DNA of 64,000 bases, taken from the NCBI GenBank assembly GCA_037043015.1, contig CM073321.1, forward strand, positions 22,751,001 through 22,815,000, given 5' to 3'. The DNA is from Bryum argenteum (taxonomy: Eukaryota > Streptophyta > Bryopsida > Bryales > Bryaceae). Within the stretch, counting starts at the first letter, position 1; every line of letters begins with the position of its first letter. The translations under genes and the position numbers were made by a program. The notes beneath the pieces are model-generated. The model worked only from the letters and a program-made list of their open reading frames with translations. It searched no databases and was not told the origin of the DNA. Positions 35,065 to 47,314 of this stretch are shown here, one piece after another.

Positions 35065-35848
35065 AATGGAGTCGATGCCCTCATCGACTATACTTGTAGT
35101 CGGTCACACCAACTCTTGGGTTGCCATCCCCATTGGTGCGGCATTGTGTTTCTCCGGTATGCGACCCCCACAATGCACTCTCAAACTTTGGCAAAGTCTC
35201 AAAGGTGTCGTCACTAGGTGGTCCGTTTAGAACCCCGGACTTCTTCCAAGGCAACTAAACTACTCTAGACCCACCTACTTTGAGACCCTCTTGGATTGCC
35301 CTTACCTTGGCTCTCCAAGTTAGGCTCCACTAGCCTAACACTTTTTCCTTGACTACTAGGCTGGACCTCAATGCTTCCACCAAGTTGTCTTGGTTGCAAA
35401 CCCAAGATGGCTTTTACACCACGACTCGATCGCACGGGGTAATGCCAAGTTCCGCCCAACTCGGATCCCACTATCTCTTTCAAGGCATGGGTTCATGACT
35501 CCCATGCACTAGCTTGCACTAGTTTGTGGGAGTGGCGCTTTTATGAGCACGCGCCATTACCTTGTCCCCGCCCGACAAGCCCAAGGCCAAGGGACTTCAT
35601 GGTTTTATCCACTCTTTCTCCTAGCCTTGGTCCCCATTACTCGGCCTTCCCAACTCGGTTTCACATCTCTTTTCCCCCTCTTCCACCAACTTAGCACAAG
35701 TACAAGACTAGGACTCCATCTCATACTCTTCTCTTTGCACACACCAAAGCCAAACTTTATTGCCAAATCCAAAGAACAAGTACAAGTGTTGTGGATCTAC
35801 GCCCAAGCTACAAGCCATCCTCCCCCACTACGGAGGTTGATGTCCTCA
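35065..35848 (-). other. F1-3 3' non-coding region
   Basis: Reversed homologue of 5725-6510. No gene. Confidence 0.8.
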
Positions 35849-38800
35849 TCAATGCCTACGTTGCTTCTTGTTGGAGCTCCTATTCTTCTCAAAGTTCTCC
35901 ACCACCTCCTTAGCATTCACCATGTCCTTTGCCGCCACCCACGTTGCTTCTTTCTCGTGGTATCCTCGCCACTTCACAAGGTATTCCTTGCTCTTGTTTT
36001 TGAGGTTCCTACTCTTGAGGATGGCCTCTACTCATATTCCAAATGTTGTCCAACCAACTCTGGTGGTGGCCGAATCACTTGCTTGCGATCCGGCCACAAG
36101 GTATCCTCCTTGAATGGCTTTAACAATGAAACATGGAATGTTGGATGCACTTTGATCTCGGGTGGTAGCTCCAACTTATACACATCTTTGAACACCCGTT
36201 CCACAATGGGAAACGGACCCGCAAACTTGGACATGAACTTTGGAGTGAGGCCTTCGGGCATGGTGAAGTTCTTCACATTCAACAACACCTTTTGTCCCAC
36301 CTCATACTCCACTTCACGTCTTCCGGCATTGACTTACTTCTCATAGCGCCTTCTTGCCTTCTCCAACAACAACTTGGTTTTTTCCAACATATGTTCCCGC
36401 TTCTTGGCCAAGTCTTCACCATCTTGGTTGAACTCGGTGTTGAATGTGCCCCCTCGAGAGCTAAGTCGGCGGGTTGGAGTGGCTCCACTCCATAGGCCAC
36501 TTTGAAAGGTGACTCCTTAGTCGCCGAGTGTGTGGCCGCATTGTAATCGAACTCGCCAACCCCACATAGTCTACCCAATCACGTGGGTCCGCACTCACAA
36601 AGTTCCTCAAGTATTGGTTCAAGACCCCATTCACCCTTTCGGTTTGCCCATCTGTTTGGGGATGAAAGGCGTGCTAAATGTCAACTTGGTTCCCACCTTC
36701 CTAAAGAAGTGTCTCCAAAATGCACTTGTGAACTTTGGGTCTCGATCCGACACAATCACTCTTGGCAACCCGTGATGCTTCCACCATGCATCGAGAAAGA
36801 TTTTGGCGGTCTCAAGCGCGATTCTGATTCCTCTAGTTGGCACCATATGAGCCAACTTGCTAAACCGATCCACCATCACTAAGATGGCATCATACCCTTG
36901 CGACTCGGGAAGGCTTGTGATGAAGTCCATAGACACACTATGCCAAGGACCCGGCGGAATTGGCAATGGTTGCAACAAGCCCGCTTGCTTTTGATATGAA
37001 GCCGGTTAAGTTGGCACTTCACACAAGTCTTCACAAAGTGGGTTATGTCATCTTTCATCCCCGCCAATAGTACCTCCTTGACACCGTTGCAATGGTAGCC
37101 TTTTCTCCCCTATGGCGGCTATGGGACTATCATGTTCCTCCTTCAAAACCAACAATCTAAGCTTGCCTTGAGGAACATACACCCTACTTTGCTTATACTT
37201 GAGCAATCCATTCACCAACTTGATCTCCTTGAGCTTCTTGCCCTTCCTAAGATCACCAAGCATTTGTTGTGCCTCGGGGTCCTTCATGTACCCCTCTCTT
37301 ATCCGCCGTTCCCAATTGCCTTCACCCTTATACATGAGCCGCAAGACTTGGGTGGTGCTCATGGCATGAAACTCTTCCTTTCTACTTAGCGCATCCGGCA
37401 CCACATTGTCACGGCCCGGTTTGTGGATCAAGTCCACATTCATGAGCGCCAAAGTATCATGCCACCTCAATTGTTTGGCACTCATTTGTGCTTGTGTCTC
37501 AAAATACTTCAAAGACACATTATCGGTGTAGACCTTAGTCTTGTGCAACCCCAAGTAATGTTGCCATGTCTTCAAACAATGCACCACCGCAAAGAGCTCC
37601 TTCTCGTGAGTTGGCCATCTCATTTGACACCCATCCAACTTCTTGCTCTCATAGGCAATTGGCCTACCATCTTGCATCAAGACGCCTCCAATGGCAAAGT
37701 CACTTGCATCTGTGTGGACCTCAAAGAGCTTATCAAACTCGGGGAACTTCAACACCGGTGGAGATGACAACTTGTTCTTGAGTTCCTCAAAGGCTTGGTA
37801 GCAAAATTCATCCCATACTTGGTTCACCCCTTTTTCAACAAGTCGGACAAAGGCTTGGCAATCTTAGAGAAGTTGCGTATGAAGCGGCGATAGTAGTTTG
37901 CTAGGCCAAGGAATGACCTAAGTCCCTTTTGTGTAGAAGGCCGCTTCCACTCTTGAATTGCCTTCACCTTCTTCATGTCCGGCTTGATTCCATCTCCGGT
38001 AACCACATGGCCCAAGAACTCCATCTCAAGTTGTGCAAACTCACTCTTTTCCCCGTTAGCATAAAGCTTGTTGTCTCTAAGCTTCATGAGTCACGCCTCA
38101 AGGTGCCTTGCATGTTCCTCGGCCGTCTTGGAAAACACCAAGATGTCATCGATGTAGACAATCACAAAGTCATCCATTTCCTCTCGAAAGATGGTGTTCA
38201 TAAGGGTTGTGAATGTTGAGGGTGCATTGCACAACCCAAAGGGCATCACAAGGAACTCATAAGACCCATACCTTGTGCGGCACGCGGTCTTTTCCACATC
38301 GGCATCCGCAATGCGGATTTGGTAGTAACCCGACTTCAAGTCTATGCGACTAAAGTACTTAGCTCCCGCCAATCTATCAAAGAGATCATCAATTCGAGGC
38401 AAAGGGTAGTTGTTCTTGATGGTCACCTTATTCAAGGCCCTATAATCAATGCACATCCTAAGCTTGCCATCCTTCTTGTCCACAAAGAGGACCGGTGCAC
38501 CATATGGTGACTTGCTTGGTCTCACATACCCCTTTCCAACAAGTCGTTTAGTTGCTTCTTTAGCTCCATCAACTCTTTTTGGTTTAACCGATAAGGTGCC
38601 TTAGAAGGTGGCTCGGCTCCGTGGTAGCACCTCGATCTTGTGATCCACTTCTCTTCTTGGGGTAGCTCTTTGGGTAACTCATTGGTAAGCACATCCTTGT
38701 ACTTGGCCAACACCTCTTGAATTTCTTTGGGAAGTGGTTGTTGCACCCCCTTCCCCTCATGCCCAAGTTGCTCTTCACGAGCCATCACCACAAATTGATG

Positions 38801-39570
38801 TTCCAACATTTGGTCTAAAGAGACCAAGTTTAATTTGCCCCCGCTATTGAAGGGCCACGAGTTAACTTCAACACTAACTCCTTGCCATCACGGCGCACCA
38901 CTAACCGTCTTTGGCTTGCGCCTCACATCCACCGTGCGCCTCAAAGAAGGTATCCCCTAAGATGAGGTCTACCTCATCCATCTCACATAATGTGAAATTC
39001 TCAACAAACTCCAATGTCCCACACTTCAAGGTCACTTGCAACGCCACTTCCTCCGTCTTGTGCGGTTCGCCCTTTGCAAAACGCACATTGATGGGCTTGC
39101 TTGCCTTTTGCGGTGGCAAGCCCAACTCCCTTGCTAGTTTGGGACTCATGAAGGAGTGCGTTGCCCCGTATCAACCAAGCATGAGACATCTTTGTCCTTC
39201 ACTTGGGCCTCAAGAAACAAGAGGCCCGGCCTTGGCTTGAGGCTACTTGCCTTGGCCACAAAACCTCCTTCTAGTATGCGGTCTTCAACACAAGCAAGAC
39301 TTGCAATGGTACTCACCTTCTTGTCGGGGCACTCCGCAATGAAGTGGCCAATCTTGCCACAACCATGGCACCTCTTGGCCTTGGTGTCATCACCTTTGTC
39401 TCCCCCTTTAGATGGCTTTCCCCCTTGGTGTTCCCTTTTGTTAGAGGCTCCACCATCCACTTGTCCCTTGTGTTTGTTGCCAAAGCCAAACTTCTTGCGC
39501 TCTTTGCCTCGAGCCGCATTCCTATTTGATCCGCTTTGTTGAGAGGGGCCACTTGACTTCCTCTCGGGTC
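35849..39570 (-). pseudogene. gag-pol: F1-3 gag-pol remnant (late gag to chromodomain)
   Basis: Minus-strand pieces: zinc knuckle and protease at 39460-39146 (a lost G after DTG), linker 39149-38901, RT 38525-38091 with YIDD, RT end 38087-37824, RNase H and integrase finger 37827-37048, integrase core 36978-36631, GPY/F 36312-36028, broken chromodomain to the stop at 35849-35851. There are at least eight frameshifts, several shared with F1-1 and F1-4. It keeps the GTGAGT interval between knuckle and protease. Confidence 0.88.
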
Positions 39571-39588
39571 TCTTCCACTTGACTTACT
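39571..39588. other. Filler DNA at the F1-3/F1-4 head-to-head junction
   Basis: The 18 bp match neither element. CCACTTGACTT at 39575-39585 repeats 39549-39559 next door, which is typical of templated filler in end-joining repair. Confidence 0.65.
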
Positions 39589-40172
39589 ACCATGGGGACT
39601 CCCAGCCAAGGTGAGTCCCAGTGGGTGGAGCTAGTGTTGGAGCTCCACCATGGGGACTCAAAGTGCAAAATGAGGCACGGTGGGTGGAGCTAGTGTTGGG
39701 GCTTCACCACGGTGGCTCATAAGGACAAGGTGAGTCCCGGTGGGGGAGCTAGTGTTGGGGCTTCACCACGGGGACTCATATAGGCAAAATGAGGACCATG
39801 AGTGCTACCGATGTGGGGTGGTGTCTCACCGCCGGCGTTGTGATTACTTGGTGGCCTTGGGGTCACCATGGTGGTCATGGGCGGTGGTGAGGAGACACCA
39901 CCAAGTGCGGTTAGGCCGCGTGGTATGGGAGTGCCACCAAGTTGGGCCTTGGACATAAGTGGAAGTCCGCACCTAACCATTGGCTACCTACGAAGGGGTT
40001 GAGTCCCGGTTGCATGAGTAAGAGGGATTGATAACCAAGCGGTGAGCTTGGTGGTTGGTATGGGGAGCTAACTTTGTGCATGTGAGGGATGTGCAGAGTT
40101 AGCGCTCGTGACACTTACTAGAGTTGGGAAAGAGTTGGTGTAAGCTAAGGTGAGCTAGCAAGGGTTGCGACA
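39589..40172 (+). repeat. F1-4 partial 5' LTR
   Basis: The last 584 bp of an F1 LTR, ending GCGACA. Confidence 0.92.
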
Positions 40173-40174
40173 CT

Positions 40175-40186
40175 TGGTATCAGAGC
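40175..40186 (+). other. Primer binding site of F1-4
   Basis: TGGTATCAGAGC, unmutated. Confidence 0.88.
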
Positions 40187-40224
40187 AGGCTTTTAGTACC
40201 CAAGTGCAAAGTTGTGAGGGAGCA

Positions 40225-43200
40225 ATGGGCAAGAAGAAGACCATTGAGGGTGATGAGCCTGGAGCTTCCAAGCGGCCACGCACGAGGGGGAACAAAGACC
40301 CCGATCCTACAAGTGAGGCTCATTCTCATGACTCCAATGAGCAAGCTGCCACTAGTGAGGGCAATGAGCAAATGGAATTGTCACTTCAAGAGGAGCCCTT
40401 GGGTGAAGAGGAGCGCTCTAGGTCGAAACGCCTAGAGTCTTCCCAAGGGGTGGAAAAACAAGATCCTCAATTGGCTTTCCAAATGAGAATGCTTGAGTTC
40501 ATGGACTCCGTGAATCAAGAGCTCAAGCGTGGGAAGGAAGAAAGGGATCGCCAAGAGAGGTTGATTGAACACCTCATGATGCAAGGGTCCCGACCTTCAT
40601 CTTCCACCAAAAAGTTGGCTAAGGTAAACATGCCAAGCACCTTCTCGGGACTTGGTAAGGCAAGGAAGGTGAAGGAATTCCTTCTTGAGATGGATAACTA
40701 CTATGATGTCCAAAAGCCGGATGAGGAGGACAAGGTTTCCATTGCGGTGACATTTCTCAAGGATCATGCTCTTCAATGGTGGACAAGCAAAAAGGAGCAA
40801 GAGCCGGAGTTGGTGGCAAACTTGACTTGGGGTGGCTTCAAAGACTTGTTGAGTGAACACTTCACACCGTAGTATCGGGAGTTGAGGGAAGGCATGAACT
40901 TGGTGCAAATGAGGCACACCGGGTCTCTCAAGGCCTATGTGCGTGACTTCAATGCCCAAATGAATGCCACACCCAAGATGGATGAGTTCTCTAAGAAGTG
41001 CATCTTTTTGGGTGGGCTTCAAAAGTGGGTGGTGGATGCCTTGTTCAAGTTCCCAAAACTTCCTGAGGATGTGGCGGGCATCATCAAGATTGTTGAAAGG
41101 ATTGAGGTGATGGACCCGAGAGGAAGTCAAGTGGCCCCTCTCAACAAAGTGGATCAAATAGGAATGCGGCTCGAGGCAAAGAGCGCAAGAAGTTTGGCTT
41201 TGGCAACAAACACAAGGGACAAGTGGATGGTGGAGCCTCTAACAAAAGGGAACACCAAGGGGGAAAGCCATCTAAAGGGGGAGACAAAGGTGATGACACC
41301 AAGGCCAAGAGGTGCCATGGTTGTGGCAAGATTGGCCACTTCATTGCGGAGTGCCCCGACAAGAAGGTGAGTACCATTGCAAGTCTTGCTTGTGTTGAAG
41401 ACCGCATACTAGAAGGAGGTTTTGTGGCCAAGGCAAGTAGCCTCAAGCCAAGGCCGGGCCTCTTGTTTCTTGAGGCCCAAGTGAAGGACAAAGATGTCTC
41501 ATGCTTGGTTGATACGGGGGCAACGCACTCCTTCATGAGTCCCAAACTAGCAAGGGAGTTGGGCTTGCCACCGCAAAAGGCAAGCAAGCCCATCAATGTG
41601 CGTTTTGCAAAGGGCGAACCGCACAAGACGGAGGAAGTGGCGTTGCAAGTGACCTTGAAGTGTGGGACATTGGAGTTTGTTGAGAATTTCACATTATGTG
41701 AGATGGATGAGGTAGACCTCATCTTAGGGGATACCTTCTTTGAGGCGCACACGGTGGATGTGAGGCGCAAGCCAAAGACGGTTAGTGGTGCGCCGTGATG
41801 GCAAGGAGTTAGTGTTGAAGTTAACTCGTGGCCCTTCAATAGCGGGGGCAAATTAAACTTGGTCTCTTTAGACCAAATGTTGGAACATCAATTTGTGGTG
41901 ATGGCTCGTGAAGAGCAACTTGGGCATGAGGGGAAGGGGGTGCAACAACCACTTCCCAAAGAAATTCAAGAGGTGTTGGCCAAGTACAAGGATGTGCTTA
42001 CCAATGAGTTACCCAAAGAGCTACCCCAAGAAGAGAAGTGGATCACAAGATCGAGGTGCTACCGGAGCCGAGCCACCTTCTAAGGCACCTTATCGGTTAA
42101 ACCAAAAAGAGTTGATGGAGCTAAAGAAGCAACTAAACGACTTGTTGGAAAGGGGTTATGTGAGACCAAGCAAGTCACCATATGGTGCACCGGTCCTCTT
42201 TGTGGACAAGAAGGATGGCAAGCTTAGGATGTGCATTGATTATAGGGCCTTGAATAAGGTGACCATCAAGAACAACTACCCTTTGCCTCGAATTGATGAT
42301 CTCTTTGATAGATTGGCGGGAGCTAAGTACTTTAGTCGCATAGACTTGAAGTCGGGTTACTACCAAATCCGCATTGCGGATGCCGATGTGGAAAAGACCG
42401 CGTGCCGCACAAGGTATGGGTCTTATGAGTTCCTTGTGATGCCCTTTGGGTTGTGCAATGCACCCTCAACATTCACAACCCTTATGAACACCATCTTTCG
42501 AGAGGAAATGGATGACTTTGTGATTGTCTACATCGATGACATCTTGGTGTTTTCCAAGACGGCCGAGGAACATGCAAGGCACCTTGAGGCAGTACTCATG
42601 AAGCTTAGAGACAACAAGCTTTATGCTAACGGGGAAAAGAGTGAGTTTGCACAACTTGAGATGGAGTTCTTGGGCCATGTGGTTACCGGAGATGGAATCA
42701 AGCCGGACATGAAGAAGGTGAAGGCAATTCAAGAGTGGAAGCGGCCTTCTACACAAAAGGGACTTAGGTCATTCCTTGGCCTAGCAAACTACTATCGCCG
42801 CTTCATACGCAACTTCTCTAAGATTGCCAAGCCTTTGTCCGACTTGTTGAAAAAAGGGGTGAACCAAGTATGGGATGAATTTTGCTACCAAGCCTTTGAG
42901 GAACTCAAGAACAAGTTGTCATCTCCACCAGTGTTGAAGTTCCCTGAGTTTGATAAGCTCTTTGAGGTCCACACAGATGCAAGTGACTTTGCCATTGGAG
43001 GCGTCTTGATGCAAGATGGTAGGCCAATTGCCTATGAGAGCAAGAAGTTGGATGGGTGTCAAATGAGATGGCCAACTCACGAGAAGGAGCTCTTTGCGGT
43101 GGTGCATTGTTTGAAGACATGGCAACATTACTTGGGGTTGCACAAGACTAAGGTCTACACCGATAATGTGTCTTTGAAGTATTTTGAGACACAAGCACAA

Positions 43201-44634
43201 ATGAGTGCCAAACAATTGAGGTGGCATGATACTTTGGCGCTCATGAATGTGGACTTGATCCACAAACCGGGCCGTGACAATGTGGTGCCGGATGCGCTAA
43301 GTAGAAAGGAAGAGTTTCATGCCATGAGCACCACCCAAGTCTTGCGGCTCATGTATAAGGGTGAAGGCAATTGGGAACGGCGGATAAGAGAGGGGTACAT
43401 GAAGGACCCCGAGGCACAACAAATGCTTGGTGATCTTAGGAAGGGCAAGAAGCTCAAGGAGATCAAGTTGGTGAATGGATTGCTCAAGTATAAGCAAAGT
43501 AGGGTGTATGTTCCTCAAGGCAAGCTTAGATTGTTGGTTTTGAAGGAGGAACATGATAGTCCCATAGCCGCCATAGGGAGAAAAGGCTACCATTGCAACG
43601 GTGTCAAGGAGGTACTATTGGCCGGGGATGAAAGATGACATAACCCACTTTGTGAAGACTTGTGTGAAGTGCCAACTTAACCGGCTTCATATCAAAAGCA
43701 AGCGGGCTTGTTGCAACCATTGCCAATTCCGCCGGGTCCTTGGCATAGTGTGTCTATGGACTTCATCACAAGCCTTCCCGAGTCGCAAGGGTATGATGCC
43801 ATCTTAGTGATGGTGGATCGGTTTAGCAAGTTGGCTCATATGGTGCCAACTAGAGGAACTCAAAATCGCGCTTGAGACCGCCAAGATCTTTCTCGATGCA
43901 TGGTGGAAGCATCACGGGTTGCCAAGAGTGATTGTGTCGGATCGAGACCCAAAGTTCACAAGTGCATTTTGGAGACACTTCTTTAGGAAGGTGGGAACCA
44001 AGTTGACATTTAGCACGCCTTCATCCCCAAACAGATGGGCAAACCGAAAGGGTGAATGGGGTCTTGAACCAATACTTGAGGAACTTTGTGAGTGCGGACC
44101 CACGTGATTGGGTAGACTATGTGGGGTTGGCGGAGTTCGATTACAATGCGGCCACACACTCGGCGACTAAGGAGTCACCTTTCAAAGTGGCCTATGGAGT
44201 GGAGCCACTCCAACCTCGCGACTTAGCTCTCGAGGGGGCACATTCAACACCGAGTTCAACCAAGATGGTGAAGACTTGGCCAAGAAGCGGGAACATATGT
44301 TGGAAAAAACCAAGTTGTTGTTGGAGAAGGCAAGAAGGCGCTATGAGAAGCAAGTCAATGCCGGAAGACGTGAAGTGGAGTATGAGGTGGGACAAAAGGT
44401 GTTGTTGAATGTGAAGAACTTCACCATGCCCGAAGGCCTCACTCCAAAGTTCATGTCCAAGTTTGCGGGTCCGTTTCCCATTGTGGAACGGGTGTTCAAA
44501 GATGTGTATAAGTTGGAGCTACCACCCGAGATCAAAGTGCATCCAACATTCCATGTTTCATTGTTAAAGCCATTCAAGGAGGATACCTTGTGGCCGGATC
44601 GCAAGCAAGTGATTCGGCCACCACCAGAGTTGGT
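40225..44634 (+). pseudogene. gag-pol: F1-4 gag-pol, frameshifted and 3'-truncated
   Basis: Gag from ATG 40225 meets a TAG at 40870 where other copies have a Glu codon. Gag resumes at 40882. The frame 41223-41798 reads knuckle, protease (intact [11 protein letters not shown]) and linker. A frame within 41908-43638 gives RT with YIDD, RNase H and integrase start. After shifts at about 43570 and 43690 the integrase core is broken. GPY/F is open at 44276-44638. The chromodomain is cut at PPELV. It is the only F1 copy here with both an intact DTG and the retained 151-nt interval. Confidence 0.88.
41367..41517 (+). other. Putative gag/protease intron, retained (151 nt)
   Basis: AAG|GTGAGT...GATACGG|GGGCAAC. 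It has the same length and boundaries as the F2 interval at 28869-29019. In this copy the last two bases are GG, not AG; F2 has ACAG at the same codon. Confidence 0.55.
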
Positions 44635-44693
44635 TTAGGCTAGATTGGGGTTTCCCAATCGCTTCTGAGCGCCTTCTCTTTTCGGGCCAAGGA
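44635..44693. other. 59-bp unassigned stretch
   Basis: Between truncated F1-4 and the F2-2 LTR. It matches nothing else in the window. It may be remnant host DNA or repair filler. Confidence 0.4.
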
Positions 44694-46180
44694 TGTCACA
44701 TCCCTTTCCAAAGGATGCCCGAACACCGTGGTGAGCCGAGAGGACCCCGGGAGTGACGCCCCGGGCTTGGCAAGAGACAAGGTGAAGTGACCAAGGGGAG
44801 TGCCGAGCAAACAGCACGCAATGGCGTCGTGCTCGGGACGAACTAGGTGGCGTGCCTTACATGGTTGGAAACCTTGTTTGAACACGCACCCATGGGTCCA
44901 AAGTACGCGCGATTTGGAGCTGTGAGTCATGAGATATGACTCTCCAAAGTTGGAGCGCGTTCCGGGACACTCCGGGACTCGGGAATGTTGACTTTCGGGA
45001 CTCAAAATGTCGTCCCTCATGGATGGCGGCATGTTGCATGTCTTTGGAAAGCTCTAGACAAGATCTTTCCAAAATGCTAAGGCTCGTGAGGAGCAAAGCA
45101 ATGCTTTCGGAGATATGGCTCTCCAAAGCATCGGGACTTCGGGACTCCGGGACTGCTGCCTCCCGGGACTCCCGAATGTTCAGAGGAGCATAGCTCCCAC
45201 ATGGAAGCTTTGATTGGGACAAGTGAGGACTCCATCGACATCTACTCGAAGAGTAGATGTCGAAAATGGGCTCGCACGTATCATTTGGATAACTATGCTA
45301 CAAGTTAGCCCGAGAAGAAGATACGGCCCGTTTTTGAGGCTAAGGCAAAAACGGGTGGTCTTCCAAAACAAAAGTGTGTCACGGAAGGCCCCTCAACACA
45401 AGAGGGGGGGGCCTACCGAAGACTCCAGAGAGTACTATGAGGAGGGGTAGTCTCCCTCCTCACTTGCACATGGTGCCTTGAGGAGCCGGGGTGGCTCCAA
45501 GGGGTGAGGCTTGGGATGGGGCCTCACTCCCGCACCTTGTGAAAAGTAGAGAGTGCTTTGGAGCACCTCTAAACATGGGGTTGGGAAGTGTCCCTCTCCA
45601 AGTTAGTCCCCGTGATAAGTAGTGCCGGTTCCCGGGAGTGACCGGGAATGGCTCAAGAAGATGAGGCATGGAAAGGAAGCCTCACTCCTACATCTTGGAC
45701 ATTGTGGGATGCTCTTGAGCATCCCGCAACATTGGGTTGGAAAGAGTCCCGCTCCAAACTAGTCCCCGGGAAAACTAGTGTCGGATTCTGGGAGGATTTC
45801 CGGCAAAGTCCCGAATGGGGTGAGAAACAAGAGTGGAAGGGGACTAGTGGGGAGTTGGACAATATGCAAGGGCGGTTAGCTCCGGGGGTGATTAGTAGCA
45901 CGCTTGGGAGCTTGGACATGTGTGGAAGGCCGCCCCGTGCCACCAAGTGGCATGCCCATGTGTTTTGTGGGAGTTCCGGTTTACGGGTTCCGGGTAATGA
46001 GTTGGGGGAGTCAAGGTGGGTTGGACACCTTGACTAGAAATGGTGCTAACATTGTGTGTGGGGCACATGCAAGTGTTAGCAAAGTCGTGGCCGGTTGCTA
46101 CCAACTAAGTGAGCCGGGATTCCGGTACCTAGTAAGGCTTACTTGAAGAAAAAGAGTTGGGAGTAATTAGGGCCGCGACA
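44694..46180 (+). repeat. F2-2 5' LTR (1487 bp)
   Basis: TGTCACATCC to GGCCGCGACA, with a hairpin around 45235-45270. Confidence 0.94.
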
Positions 46181-46182
46181 CT

Positions 46183-46194
46183 TGGTATCAGAGC
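46183..46194 (+). other. Primer binding site of F2-2
   Basis: TGGTATCAGAGC. Confidence 0.9.
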
Positions 46195-47313
46195 AGGCTA
46201 CGCAACGGGATCCAATCAAGAGTAGGAGGGCACCAGAGTCCGGAAGCTCGGGATGTGGCCCGAAGACACGTAGTCAAGCCTTTGAGGCCGGGGTTGCCCT
46301 CATGAGGAGTCTTCTTTAGGTCCATCGAATGTGCGGATGGAAATAAAAGAGGAGCAAGGGGAACCAAGAGAAGTTGCTAGTGGTGAGGAGGTCACTCTCC
46401 ATGAGGAGGAAGAAAATCCTCTAAGTCCCGTTCCCGGGAAACACGGCCACAAGCGGAAGGCACGAGAGCAATGGTTCAATGAGCTTGTCAAAACTCTTCA
46501 AGTCTTGGAAGAAGAGATTAAGGAGCTCAAAGGAAGGGCATCATGCCCTTCTTCCCGCAAGTTGTGCAAGACCAACTTGCCCTCTTCCTTCACGGGATTG
46601 GGCAAGGTAAACAAGGTCAAGGACTTCATTGTGGAACTTGAGCTCAACTTTGAGGCCCAAAGAACTCGTGAAGAGGACAAGATCAACATTACCGTGACCT
46701 TCTTGAAAGAGCAGGCTCTTTTTTGCTTTGTACCAGGATGAGAACGCGGCAGTGGTGAGCAACTTGACTTGGACCGGTTTCAAGGAGATCCTAAGTGATC
46801 TCTTCACCCCGGAGTACCAAGAGATTCGGGATGGCATGGCCCTTGTGCAATTGAAGCAAACGGGCACTCTTCATGCCTATGTGAAGGATTTCAATGCACA
46901 TTTGAATGTGCTCCCGAAGTTAGATGAATTGGCCAAATAGGTCATTTTCTTCAATGGACTCTAAGGTTGGGTGGAGCGGGCATTATTCAAGATGCCGAGA
47001 TTGCCGGAGACTTGTGCCAAATTGCTCAAGTTGGCAAAAGGGATTGGTGATGATGAAGGTCACCAAAAGGCCTCTAAAGAGGAGGCCTCAACCGGAAAGC
47101 AAGGCAAATTACTATCCAAGAGCCAACATAAGAAAAATGGTTGGCAAAAGCTTTAGGGTGGTGAGAGTAGGCCTTCCAAGGATGGGAAGGACAAGTTTGC
47201 CAATGACAAGCCCAAAAGTGGGGACAAGTCCATAATAAAAAGAGACAAGTTACATTACTTGTTTGAATTGTGGTGAAGAGGGCCACATGGCAATGCATTG
47301 CTCCTAACCAAAG
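46195..47313 (+). pseudogene. gag: F2-2 gag remnant, start codon lost
   Basis: Homologous to F2-1 Gag. The ATG of MARGAG has become AGG. Open pieces are 46331-46741 (KRKAREQWFNELVKTL; NLPSSFTGLG), 46728-46940 and 46971-47156. Frameshifts and stops separate them. The CCHC knuckle follows, with its last Cys codon intact but a stop next to it. Confidence 0.85.
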
Positions 47314-47314
47314 G
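47313..47314 (+). other. Splice-like junction in F2-2
   Basis: AACCAAAG joins GGGCAACC. F2-1 has 151 nt here, beginning GTGAGT and ending ACAG. The same junction is in F2-3. Confidence 0.75.

Larger units (their letters stand above)
33763..39570 (-). mobile_element. F1-3: 5'-truncated F1 copy (reverse)
   Basis: Minus-strand F1 with 3' LTR, polypurine tract and pol. It stops abruptly within gag at about 39570, at a junction with F1-4. The 5' LTR, primer site and most of gag are missing. GTCCG (33758-33762) flanks the 3' LTR; no partner is found to the right. It is more similar to F1-4 than to the other copies (shared DKLFEV change and a lost G in AGCCGCCATAGG). Confidence 0.9.
39589..44634 (+). 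mobile_element. F1-4: F1 copy truncated at both ends
   Basis: It starts midway through its 5' LTR (within tandem unit 1) and ends inside the chromodomain region at 44634. It has no 3' LTR. With F1-3 it forms an inverted repeat with arms of about 3.5 kb (35.9-39.57 kb against 41.1-44.63 kb). Confidence 0.9.
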
